Under the pieces are notes generated by a model. It searched no databases, was not told where the DNA came from, and saw nothing but the letters and a program-made list of their open reading frames with translations. DNA of 64,000 bases from an uncultured Clostridia bacterium (GTDB lineage: Bacteria; Bacillota; Clostridia; UBA1381): assembly GCA_947626135.1 (NCBI GenBank), contig CANQQZ010000009.1, positions 1-64,000 on the forward strand, read 5' to 3'. Shown here piece after piece: positions 45,807 through 53,969 of this stretch (its first letter is position 1; each line of letters begins with the position of its first letter). Position numbers and translations under genes: made by a program.

Positions 45807-45840
45807 AAAAAACAGGGCTTTTTTTATGACCCTGTTTTTT
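45807..45840 (-). terminator. Terminator of the GH105 gene
   Basis: AAAAAACAGGG / CCCTGTTTTTT with a 12-base loop, about 48 bases after the GH105 stop. It separates the hydrolase from the importer operon, which has its own promoter. Confidence 0.75.
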
Positions 45841-45887
45841 GCCTTTATTTCCTGATTCCTTTATATTCCTCCGTCAATATGCACAAA

Positions 45888-48044
45888 TCATTTTTGACGT
45901 CCGCTCAGGTAATCCGAAATTCTTATTACCTCGATACCCGCGAGCATTACAATTCCCGTTCCGTGCGTATCGTTTAAATTCCATCCGAGCTCATTCTTGT
46001 AATAATCCGGGATAAACGAAAACTCCGAGCCGCGGCACACGCCGTAAACATTGCCGTCGCCGTCAACGGACGTCTTTGAAACAGCCTCCCAGCCCTTGAA
46101 TATGGATTTTACGAATTTCTCGGGCTCCCTCAGCCAGCCGAAGCGCACGCCGCGCGAAAACGCGTAGATGAACATGGAGGTGCATGACGTCTCCGGATAC
46201 GAGGTCCAGTCGTTAAGAACCTGATGCCACATACCGTCCTCGTCCTGAAGCTTTAAATAGCCGTTGCACAAATCGTTCAGGAACTCTATCAAATCAGCTT
46301 TTTTCGGATGGTCGTCCGGCAGCTTTTCCAAAAGCTCCGTCATTGAAAATACCACCCAGCCGTTGCCGCGTCCCCACGGAACTCCCGTTTTGGAATTATA
46401 GCGGAAGTCATACACATGCGAGAAGATATGCTCCTCCGGCATGTACAGCATTTCCTTGAATCCGAAGAATTGATTCGCTGCGTCATCGGCGTATTTTATA
46501 TCGCCCGTAAACTCGTAATAACGCGTGAGGAACGGAACGCTCATATACAAATCGTCCGCCCACATCGTACCGTTGTGGAACGAGTGAAGCATATCCTTGC
46601 GCCAAAACGCGCCGGACGGGAGCCTGTCCTGTTTATTATATATGTAATCGCCCACGTAATCAGCCACATATTTTACGTTGTCAATGCCGAGATACTTGTG
46701 AACCTCCAGCATCATTGACGCAAAGGAGCCGCAGTCGTCAAGCGAATCTATGGACGTGAGCAGATTGTGTATCGCAGTCGCGCCGCCATACTGCTCCTTG
46801 TCCCAGAGAGCATACTCGAGCGTATCGCAGCAAAGCTGAACGTGATCCTTCAAATATTTTTTCAAATCCTCGTTTTCGGTGATAAGCGCCGTATGAAGCA
46901 AGCCGTACATCGTAACGCCGAGCGGATAGTTCCAGCGTCCGAACAGTGTGTTTTCGTTATACGGTCTTACCGAGGTTTTCGGCGCGTCAATCCGCCAATA
47001 AACCGCCGGCTCGCCCACTATATGATGCATATCCGAGGCTCTGTCCCACGGGAACCCGAAATCCGCGGCAAAGGGACCTATGTAAATCCACGCATCATCG
47101 GTGCCCTTTACGCGCGCGGGATTTGTGAACCCGATCCTGTCGCAGCACAGACTGTATCCCCAGTCATCGCCGCTCTCAGCCTTAACGTGAATATCATGGC
47201 TTCCGAACGGAATGTCAAGCGTAAATTCCGACCTCCCGGGCTCAGCCTCATAAACCGCCCGGCGGTCAAGATAAACCACCGCCTTTGAAGCCGTGTCAAT
47301 CGTAAATTTGTAGGACGTGTCCTTAATATCGTCAAAAAAGCCCTTTGTCCAGCCCATCGCGTATTTACCCGCCTCGGTGCCGAACATGCGCGCCATCTGA
47401 CCCTTCGCCTTGTCCTCGGCGCTCCATTCCGCCTCCGGATATAGCTTTTTGTCAAAATCCTTCTCGCTCATGCCTATATGGAAATCGGGCTCGTATTTGT
47501 CATCCACCAGCTCAGTGAACACAAAGCCCTCCTGACCGTCGCGTTCCTTTGTCGGCATAAGCGTATACAAATCCCATTTTCCCAGCCACGGTCCGAACTG
47601 TCCGCCGAATCCCGCTTTTGTTTTCTTAAACTGAATACGAATATCGTTCCAGCCGGGATTGAACGGCAAATGAACGCGCGTGGCATTTTCGGAATATCTC
47701 TCTTTGAAGATATCGGACTGATACACAATCTCGCCGTTGACATACATGATCATAGGTCCGAAGCAATTTACGTCAAAATCCGTGCCGCCCGCGCCGGCGG
47801 AATAGATTTTCGTGAATGCCCACACGCAGTCCTTCTGCTGCGCGTCGGGATATACCTTGTTAAAGTCTATCAGATACCGGTAATCGCTCACTCGGGTTAT
47901 TCCGTCATTGCAGTAAGCTCTGTAGTAAAGACCATGCTCAAGGTTCTGTCCGAGATAGCGGTGCGCAAGAGAGTTTATTATTGCTTTCGGGTCCGTTCCC
48001 TCATATGCGTATATGCTTCTCGAATCGTCAAAATAGTATCCCAT
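45888..48044 (-). CDS. GH105-type unsaturated rhamnogalacturonyl hydrolase with an N-terminal extension
   Basis: A 718-residue cytosolic protein. The C-terminal half (about 365-718) is an (alpha/alpha)6 barrel of the YteR/YesR group. TMWADDLYMSVPFL holds the Asp (D497 or D498) equivalent to the catalytic Asp143 of YteR, followed by WGRGNGWVV and SYPETSCTSMFIYAFSRG. GH105 enzymes hydrate and release the unsaturated uronic acid left by pectin lyases. Residues 1-360 are an extra region with two beta-rich segments (YIYAEG-like FGPMIMYVNGEIVYQ and FTIDTASKAVVYLDRRAVYEA) that may be carbohydrate-binding. The extension makes the protein nearly twice the usual 350-380 residues. Confidence 0.85.
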   Translation of the reverse strand: MGYYFDDSRSIYAYEGTDPKAIINSLAHRYLGQNLEHGLYYRAYCNDGITRVSDYRYLIDFNKVYPDAQQKDCVWAFTKIYSAGAGGTDFDVNCFGPMIMYVNGEIVYQSDIFKERYSENATRVHLPFNPGWNDIRIQFKKTKAGFGGQFGPWLGKWDLYTLMPTKERDGQEGFVFTELVDDKYEPDFHIGMSEKDFDKKLYPEAEWSAEDKAKGQMARMFGTEAGKYAMGWTKGFFDDIKDTSYKFTIDTASKAVVYLDRRAVYEAEPGRSEFTLDIPFGSHDIHVKAESGDDWGYSLCCDRIGFTNPARVKGTDDAWIYIGPFAADFGFPWDRASDMHHIVGEPAVYWRIDAPKTSVRPYNENTLFGRWNYPLGVTMYGLLHTALITENEDLKKYLKDHVQLCCDTLEYALWDKEQYGGATAIHNLLTSIDSLDDCGSFASMMLEVHKYLGIDNVKYVADYVGDYIYNKQDRLPSGAFWRKDMLHSFHNGTMWADDLYMSVPFLTRYYEFTGDIKYADDAANQFFGFKEMLYMPEEHIFSHVYDFRYNSKTGVPWGRGNGWVVFSMTELLEKLPDDHPKKADLIEFLNDLCNGYLKLQDEDGMWHQVLNDWTSYPETSCTSMFIYAFSRGVRFGWLREPEKFVKSIFKGWEAVSKTSVDGDGNVYGVCRGSEFSFIPDYYKNELGWNLNDTHGTGIVMLAGIEVIRISDYLSGRQK

Positions 48045-48088
48045 AATTCTTTCTCCTTCTTTCTTCGCATATTTTTTATATTATTGTA

Positions 48089-48117
48089 ATTATATCGTAT
48101 ATGCACAAAAAAGTCAA
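48089..48117 (-). promoter_or_regulatory. Promoter of the GH105 gene (TTGACT-N17-TATAAT)
   Basis: Minus strand TTGACT (48112-48117), spacer 17 bp, TATAAT (48089-48094), about 38 bases before the start codon. Confidence 0.75.
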
Positions 48118-48178
48118 TTAAGAATTGCTGTTTTTACAACATTTTTACAACCGTGCCGTTATTTTGCGCAAAAACCGC

Positions 48179-48207
48179 TTGATATAACGCCGCGCGTGGT
48201 ATATAAT
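48179..48207 (+). promoter_or_regulatory. Promoter of the DUF2264-DUF4250-GTPase run (TTGATA-N17-TATAAT)
   Basis: TTGATA (48179-48184), 17-bp spacer, TATAAT (48202-48207), 50 bases before the DUF2264 ATG. Divergent from the GH105 promoter, with 61 bp between the two -35 elements. Confidence 0.75.
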
Positions 48208-48263
48208 AGAAAAAAAGCGGACGGAGAAGAGAGAGCGCCGCGGAGCAAACGGAGGAAAACGAT

Positions 48264-49952
48264 ATGAAGCTTGAAACCAAACAGGATTTTACCGATATGC
48301 TTTTTACGCTTACGGAGCCTATTAAAAAATTTGTTTTGCCGGATAAGGCGGGCTATATTTTCGGATCGCACTCCACCTGGTATGACGACCGCGCAGCCGT
48401 ATGCGAGGCGTTTTCGCGCCCTCTGTGGGGGCTTGCGCCGTATTTTGCGGGCGGCAGGCGCGATGCGGATTTTGAGGACATATATCTTACGGGTCTGAAA
48501 AACGGCTCCGACCCCGAAAGCGGCGGCTATTTCGGGGATTGCCGCGACCGCGACCAGCGGTTTGTGGAAATGGCGGCTATAGCGTATGCCATGCTCCTAT
48601 GCCCGGACATATTATGGGAGCCGCTGCCGGTCCAGGCAAAAAACAACCTTTGCGCATGGCTCAATCAGATAAATTCACACGATGTATGCGACAGCAATTG
48701 GATATTCTTCCGCGTGCTTGTAAACACGGCGTTTAAAAAACGCGGCAGACCTGAATTTAATCGGGAACGGCTTGAGAAGGATCTTGCGCGCATAGACGAG
48801 TTCTATATAGCCGACGGCTGGTATATGGACGGCGTGAACGGGCAGAAGGATTATTATATAGCGTTTGCCATTCATTTTTACAGTCTTATCTACGCGGCGT
48901 TTATGAGCGGGGACGACCCCGAAAGATGCGAAATATACAAAGCCCGCGCCGAACAGTTTGCGAAAACCTTTATCTACTGGTTTGCCGACGGCGGCGAGGC
49001 TCTCCCTTACGGGCGCTCTCTTACCTACAGATTCGCGCAGGCGGCATTCTGGAGCGCGTGCGTAATCGCGGATATACGCCCGTTTTCCATTGGTGTTATG
49101 AAGGGATTGATCACGCGCAATCTCAATCAATGGTTAAAAAGCGATATGCTTGACAACGCCGGCATCCTGACAGTCGGCTATAAATATCCGAATCTCATCA
49201 TGTCCGAGCATTACAACGCTCACGGTTCGCCGTACTGGGGATTAAAGGTATTCGCCGTACTGGCGCTGCCGGACAGCCACGAATTTTTCACCGCGCAGCC
49301 GGAGCCTCTGCCTGAGCTCGATAAAATCAAGCGCATAGACGCGGCGGACATGCTGTGCGCGCGGCGGGGCGCGGACGTCACCGCGTATCCCTCCGGCACA
49401 CACCGTGAATTTGGGTGCGGACAGATTATACCGAAATATCTGAAATTCGCCTACTCGACAAAATTCGGTTTTAACGTCAGCTATTCAAACGTATCGCTGC
49501 CGGAGCTCGCGCCGGATAATATGCTTGTGTTTGAGATAAACGGGGTCCTGTTCACACGGAACAATTCCGAGGGCTTCGAGCTTTTTGAAAACGGTTTGAA
49601 AACACGCTGGTCGGCGTTTGAGGACATAAAGGCGGAAACGGAAATCATTATAACCGAAACCGGGCACATACGCCGTCATAAAATCACCTCTCCTTACGCG
49701 GGGTTTGCATACGATTGCGGATTCGCCGTTGCCTCGCGCGACGCAGACTGCGCCGGCAGCGGCGCGGACGGCTCTACAGCATGGGCGAAAAACAGCTTTT
49801 CAGCCTGTTCCGTCTCGGGGAACGGTACGGCAATGGTATTTGACGCTTCGCCCAACACGAATATATTTTACGGCAAAACCGTGATCCCGGCTGTAAAATA
49901 TATTCTCAGAAAGGGCGAGACAATAATAGAAACGGTAATAACGGAGGAATAA
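48264..49952 (+). CDS. DUF2264 family protein (probable glycan-active alpha-barrel enzyme)
   Basis: A 562-residue cytosolic protein. The N-terminal two thirds look like an alpha/alpha toroid: GYFGDCRDRDQRFVEMAAIAY, DSNWIFFRVLVN and DGWYMDGVNGQKDYYIAFAIHFY carry the acidic and aromatic residues conserved in the family. The last third is a beta-rich domain. I believe DUF2264 members include CAZy family GH154 beta-glucuronidases, but this should be checked. It is divergent from GH105, which supports a role in trimming uronic-acid-containing oligomers brought in by the nearby importer. First gene of a three-gene plus-strand run. Confidence 0.82.
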   Translation: MKLETKQDFTDMLFTLTEPIKKFVLPDKAGYIFGSHSTWYDDRAAVCEAFSRPLWGLAPYFAGGRRDADFEDIYLTGLKNGSDPESGGYFGDCRDRDQRFVEMAAIAYAMLLCPDILWEPLPVQAKNNLCAWLNQINSHDVCDSNWIFFRVLVNTAFKKRGRPEFNRERLEKDLARIDEFYIADGWYMDGVNGQKDYYIAFAIHFYSLIYAAFMSGDDPERCEIYKARAEQFAKTFIYWFADGGEALPYGRSLTYRFAQAAFWSACVIADIRPFSIGVMKGLITRNLNQWLKSDMLDNAGILTVGYKYPNLIMSEHYNAHGSPYWGLKVFAVLALPDSHEFFTAQPEPLPELDKIKRIDAADMLCARRGADVTAYPSGTHREFGCGQIIPKYLKFAYSTKFGFNVSYSNVSLPELAPDNMLVFEINGVLFTRNNSEGFELFENGLKTRWSAFEDIKAETEIIITETGHIRRHKITSPYAGFAYDCGFAVASRDADCAGSGADGSTAWAKNSFSACSVSGNGTAMVFDASPNTNIFYGKTVIPAVKYILRKGETIIETVITEE

Positions 49953-49954
49953 CG

Positions 49955-50131
49955 ATGAATATGCCAAACGACAGCGCAATACTTCTGAGCGTGGTCAACA
50001 TGAAGCTCAGAGATTTTTACGGCAGCCTCGACGCCCTGTGCTCCGACCTGGAATGGGACCGCGCCGAGCTTGAGGACAGGCTCGGGAAAATATCATATAC
50101 CTACGACGCGGCTCGCAATCAATTCGTATGA
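49955..50131 (+). CDS. DUF4250 microprotein
   Basis: A 58-codon gene starting two bases after the DUF2264 stop, with GGAGG before the ATG. The product begins MNMPNDSAILLSVVNMKLRD, continues FYGSLDALCSDLEWD and ends in NQFV, matching the small DUF4250 family of Clostridia, which has no known function. It is mostly alpha-helical by inspection, with an acidic middle. It sits between the DUF2264 and the GTPase-nuclease genes, with an ATGA overlap to the longest possible start of the latter. Confidence 0.85.
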   Translation: MNMPNDSAILLSVVNMKLRDFYGSLDALCSDLEWDRAELEDRLGKISYTYDAARNQFV

Positions 50132-50148
50132 CGGCGGAGGATACGCGC

Positions 50149-52710
50149 ATGAAAAGGATTGCGGCAGGAATTTTAGCGCACGTCGATTCCGGAAAAACCA
50201 CGCTGTCGGAGGGGCTTTTGTATACCTCCGGCGCGATACGGCGGCTCGGGCGCGTAGATCATAAGGACGCGTTTCTGGATACGAATTCGATAGAGCGGGA
50301 GAAGGGTATAACTATATTTTCAAAGCAGGCGGTATTTTCGTATAACAATACCGAAATCACTCTGCTCGACACGCCGGGACACGTCGATTTTTCCGCGGAA
50401 ACGGAGCGCACTCTTTCGGTGCTCGATTACGCGGTTCTCGTTATAAGCGGTTCGGAGGGAGTTCAGAGCCATACGGAGACCTTGTGGCAGCTTTTGAGCC
50501 GATACGAAATCCCGACATTTATTTTTGTAAATAAAATGGACATGCCGTCCGCAGACAAGGACGCGCTGATGAAGGATCTGCGCGCTAAGCTCAGCGATTT
50601 CTGCGTAGATTTCACCGACGACAGGTCAAGCGAATTTTATGAAGAGGCGGCGCTGTGCTCGGAGGAGCTTATGGACGAGCTTATGGAAACGGAATCCGTG
50701 TCAAAGCAGGCGTTAACGGACGCCGTCCGCCGCCGCAAAATTTTCCCTTGCATGTTCGGTTCGGCTCTCAGGCTGCACGGCGTGGAGGAATTCCTGTCGG
50801 TTTTCACAGAATATGCCGCCGAAGCGGATTTCGGCGAAGAGTTCGGAGCGAAAATTTTTAAAATATCCGAGGATGAAAAGGGGCAGCGGCTCACGCATAT
50901 GCGTATAACCGGCGGTTCCCTTAAAATACGGGACGAAATTTCCGACGGAGACCAAACGGAAAAGGTAAATGATATACGCGTATACTCCGGCGCGAAATAT
51001 AAAAATATAACGGAGGCTCTGCCGGGAATGGTAGTCGCGGCGGCGGGACTGACAAAAACGCGCGCCGGCGAAGGGCTCGGCTTTGAGCGCGACGCCCGCG
51101 GTCTCACCCTTGAGCCCGTATTTTCCTACCGCGTAAAGATCCCGCGCGGACGCGATATCCCATCCGCGCTCGCCGATTTGAAAAAGCTTGAAGAAGAGGA
51201 AACGCAGCTTAATGTTTACTGGGACGAAAGGCTGCGCGAGATAAGCATACGCCTTATGGGCGAGGTGCAGCTCGAGGTTCTGAAAACCATAATCGCCGAG
51301 CGGTTCGGCATGGATGTGGAATTTGAAAACGGCAGTATAATTTATCGCGAAACCATCGCCGATACCGTTGAGGGCGTCGGGCATTACGAGCCTCTCAGGC
51401 ATTATGCCGAGGTGCATCTTCTGCTCGAGCCGAACGAGCGGGGAAAGGGGCTCGAATTTAAAACCGCGTGCAGCGAGGATTTGCTGAACCGAAGCTGGCA
51501 GCGGCTCATATTGACGCATCTCGCCGAAAAAGCTCATATAGGAGTGCTTACCGGCTCTCCGATTACCGATATAAAAATCACACTCGTTGCCGGGCGCGCT
51601 CATGTGAAGCATACCGAGGGCGGAGATTTCAGGCAGGCGACTTACCGAGCGGTTCGCCAGGGGCTTATGCAGGCGCACAGCGTTTTACTGGAGCCGTGGT
51701 ACGATTTCAGGCTCACTCTTCCGTCAGCCTCCATCGGACGCGCCATGAATGAAATCCAGCTTATGGGAGGCACGGTGTCGGCGCCTGATACCGTTGACGC
51801 CGAGACGTCGGTAATCGCGGGCAGCGCGCCTATCTCAAAAATGCATAATTACCAAGCCGACGTAACGGCGTACACGCACGGCAAGGGCGTTTTGACCTGC
51901 AATTTCGGAGGCTACCGCGAATGCGTAAACGCGGAGGAGGTTATAGAAAAAATCGGGTATGATTACGAGTCCGATTTGCGCAACAGCCCCGATTCCGTAT
52001 TCTGTACGCACGGCGCGGGATATTATGTGCCGTGGTACGATGTGTTCAATCATATGCATCTTGAGCTCGCGGGAACGGCAAAGCCTCAACCCGAGGACGT
52101 ACCCGTCACTCGCCGGAGCGAACCGGCGCAAATAAGCGAGGATGAGCTTATACGCATTTTCGAAAGAACATACGGAAAAATAAACAGGGATGTTCCGCAG
52201 CGGATGAAAACGGAAAAAATCGTACCGAAGCAGCCTAAATATAAGACGCGCCCGCGCCCGCAGGGACCGGATTATCTTCTCATAGACGGATACAACATCA
52301 TCTTCGCGTGGGATGATTTGACCGCTGTCGCAAGGGAAAGCCTCGAGGCGGCTCGCGACGCTCTCATAAACCGCATCGCCGGATACGGAGCCATGAAAAA
52401 AATCGAGATTATACTTGTTTTCGACGCGTATAAGGTCAAAGGGAACCGCGGCGAGATTGAAAAGGTAAACGGTATAACGATAGTATACACAAAGGAGGCT
52501 GAAACAGCCGACGCGTATATCGAGCGCGTGACGCATGAATTAAGCCGCCGCCACCGCGTCCGGGTCGCCACCTCCGACAGCCTCGAGCAGCTGATAATCC
52601 TGGGGAACGGCGCTCTGCGCATCAGCGCGCGTGAGTTCCTTGCCGAGGTAGAGGAAACGGAAAGGGAAATCAGGCGCTTTATTGAAGAATACAATTCCCG
52701 CGCAGAATAA
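50149..52710 (+). CDS. TetM/EF-G-like translation GTPase fused to a Rae1/YacP-type NYN endonuclease domain
   Basis: An 853-residue chain. Residues 1 to about 640 follow ribosomal protection proteins. G1 is AHVDSGKTT (10-18), G2 KGIT (52-55), G3 DTPGH (74-78) and G4 NKMD (128-131), followed by EF-G-like domains II-V; the GEIPARCIQEY-like block appears as AGSAPISKMHNYQADVT. The domain IV loop has HVKHTEGGDFR in place of the TetM YSPVSTPADF loop, so tetracycline rescue is doubtful. A basic linker leads to residues 706-853, which match Rae1/YacP: LLIDGYNIIFAW, VFDAYKVKG, YTKEAETAD, VATSDSLEQ and GALRISARE, with acidic candidates D713, D759, D788 and D810. Rae1 cuts mRNA in the ribosomal A site. 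The ATG at 50149 sits behind GGAGG; an ATG at 50128 overlaps the DUF4250 stop and is an alternative. Confidence 0.9.
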   Translation: MKRIAAGILAHVDSGKTTLSEGLLYTSGAIRRLGRVDHKDAFLDTNSIEREKGITIFSKQAVFSYNNTEITLLDTPGHVDFSAETERTLSVLDYAVLVISGSEGVQSHTETLWQLLSRYEIPTFIFVNKMDMPSADKDALMKDLRAKLSDFCVDFTDDRSSEFYEEAALCSEELMDELMETESVSKQALTDAVRRRKIFPCMFGSALRLHGVEEFLSVFTEYAAEADFGEEFGAKIFKISEDEKGQRLTHMRITGGSLKIRDEISDGDQTEKVNDIRVYSGAKYKNITEALPGMVVAAAGLTKTRAGEGLGFERDARGLTLEPVFSYRVKIPRGRDIPSALADLKKLEEEETQLNVYWDERLREISIRLMGEVQLEVLKTIIAERFGMDVEFENGSIIYRETIADTVEGVGHYEPLRHYAEVHLLLEPNERGKGLEFKTACSEDLLNRSWQRLILTHLAEKAHIGVLTGSPITDIKITLVAGRAHVKHTEGGDFRQATYRAVRQGLMQAHSVLLEPWYDFRLTLPSASIGRAMNEIQLMGGTVSAPDTVDAETSVIAGSAPISKMHNYQADVTAYTHGKGVLTCNFGGYRECVNAEEVIEKIGYDYESDLRNSPDSVFCTHGAGYYVPWYDVFNHMHLELAGTAKPQPEDVPVTRRSEPAQISEDELIRIFERTYGKINRDVPQRMKTEKIVPKQPKYKTRPRPQGPDYLLIDGYNIIFAWDDLTAVARESLEAARDALINRIAGYGAMKKIEIILVFDAYKVKGNRGEIEKVNGITIVYTKEAETADAYIERVTHELSRRHRVRVATSDSLEQLIILGNGALRISAREFLAEVEETEREIRRFIEEYNSRAE

Positions 52711-52718
52711 GCGCGTAT

Positions 52719-52748
52719 AAAAAAAGCGACGGAAACATCGCTTTTTTT
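52719..52748 (+). terminator. Terminator of the GTPase-nuclease gene
   Basis: AAAAAAAGCGA / TCGCTTTTTTT stem with an eight-base loop, nine bases after the stop codon. Confidence 0.85.
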
Positions 52749-52762
52749 ATGGAGAAAAATTT

Positions 52763-52834
52763 ATGAAAACAACAAACGCATATACATCGTTGTTGCCGGG
52801 ATACCGACCCTCGGCAAATTACGGGGGAGTGTGA
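52763..52834 (+). CDS. Possible 23-residue peptide
   Basis: ATG at 52763 behind GGAGA at good distance, encoding 23 residues that begin MKTTNAYTSLLPG and end in ANYGGV. The ribosome site lies right after a terminator and no promoter is visible, so expression is uncertain. I do not recognise a family with confidence. Confidence 0.2.
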   Translation: MKTTNAYTSLLPGYRPSANYGGV

Positions 52835-52933
52835 TCTTACCGACCAGTCTTTATCCTTATAACCGAGTGTACAGCGCTTTTCTTAAAATAACCTTAAAAA
52901 GCTTAATATAAATAAAATTTTCCCGCAGCCGGT

Positions 52934-53791
52934 TTATTTCCGACCCCGCGGGGACACTGACGGCTTAAGGCGTCCGAGGACCTTTTCAAAGCACACGCCG
53001 TCGGTAAGCGGAATATCATGCTTTTCCGTTTCCTCTATGCACATCTTTACAAAGCCCGCCGATTTTTTCACGCTGTCCGTGAATGCCGCGCCGTTCACGG
53101 CTTCGGCGGCAATCACCGCCGCGAATATATCGCCGGTACCCGAGCGAAACACGCCGGTTTTTTTCTGGCGCGGCAGGCTGAACCCGTTTATTTCGTCATA
53201 CACGGCGTTGCCTATGTATTGTCCCATCGGTATCCCGGAAATTACAACATTTTTCGACCCCATTCCGTGCAGGCTGCGCGTCAAATCGAACAGCTCCCTC
53301 CTTGTCCAGCCGTCCTGCTTGTACGGGGTATCGGTAAGCATACACGCCTCCGTCACGTTTGGCGTCAGTATATCGGCGCGGGCAGCGAGCCGCCGCATTT
53401 CGCCGCACATGCGGGCGGTATATGTCGGATACGCCCGCCCGTTGTCACCCATAACAGGGTCAACTATCACCGTGGTCCTCCCGTCGGCGAAATAATCTAT
53501 AAAATCCTCCACTATGCCTATCTGCTCAAGCGAGCCGAGAAATCCGGACGCAATCCCCTCAAAACGCAGGGAAAGCTTTTTCCATTCGTCTATATACCGT
53601 CCCATATACGGGGTAAAATCACGGAAATAAAAGCTGTCAAAGCCAGTATGATTTGAAAACACCGATGTCGGAAGCGGACAGCATTGTATTCCCATATGCG
53701 ATATTATCGGCAGCGCCACCGCGATAGAACACTTTCCGAAGCCCGAAATATCGTTTATTACGGCTATTTTCTTTTGATTATTGTGCGTCAT
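52934..53791 (-). CDS. Pyridoxal/pyridoxamine kinase (PdxK/PdxY-like)
   Basis: Phosphorylates B6 vitamers in the salvage route to PLP. The 285-residue ribokinase-fold protein shows IAVINDISGFGKCSIAVALP, the PLPTSVFSNHTG substrate segment, VIVDPVMGDNGR and the C-terminal anion hole RSGTGDIFAA with the catalytic Asp. Single gene with its own promoter, divergent from the ABC-F operon. PLP would serve glyA among others. Confidence 0.93.
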   Translation of the reverse strand: MTHNNQKKIAVINDISGFGKCSIAVALPIISHMGIQCCPLPTSVFSNHTGFDSFYFRDFTPYMGRYIDEWKKLSLRFEGIASGFLGSLEQIGIVEDFIDYFADGRTTVIVDPVMGDNGRAYPTYTARMCGEMRRLAARADILTPNVTEACMLTDTPYKQDGWTRRELFDLTRSLHGMGSKNVVISGIPMGQYIGNAVYDEINGFSLPRQKKTGVFRSGTGDIFAAVIAAEAVNGAAFTDSVKKSAGFVKMCIEETEKHDIPLTDGVCFEKVLGRLKPSVSPRGRK

Positions 53792-53818
53792 TTCCTTTTC
53801 CTCTCTTTCGCTTATGAC

Positions 53819-53847
53819 ATTATACTACTTAACCGTTCAAAAATCAA
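53819..53847 (-). promoter_or_regulatory. Promoter of the pyridoxal kinase gene (TTGATT-N17-TATAAT)
   Basis: Minus strand TTGATT (53842-53847), 17-bp spacer, TATAAT (53819-53824). Confidence 0.65.
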
Positions 53848-53908
53848 ATACTTTTTCACGGCTGAACTCCGCCGATCAAATAAACGGCGGTATCACCCGA
53901 TAAATTAC

Positions 53909-53937
53909 TTGCTTTTGCCGCCGATTTATAGTACAAT
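53909..53937 (+). promoter_or_regulatory. Promoter of the ABC-F/ThyX-like/DHFR operon (TTGCTT-N17-TACAAT)
   Basis: TTGCTT (53909-53914), 17-bp spacer, TACAAT (53932-53937), 32 bases before the ABC-F start codon. Confidence 0.65.
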
Positions 53938-53969
53938 AGACATATATTTCATTTAAGAGGAGCGTAAAA

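Noticed and set aside
50713..51678. Open frame of 321 codons on the minus strand
   Set aside because: Antisense to the GTPase-nuclease gene and without start signals; the sense gene has all family motifs.
50149..52710. Annotation as a tetracycline resistance gene
   Set aside because: The domain IV loop that contacts the drug site in TetM is changed, a nuclease domain is fused, and there is no leader or mobile context typical of tet genes. Resistance cannot be claimed from the sequence.
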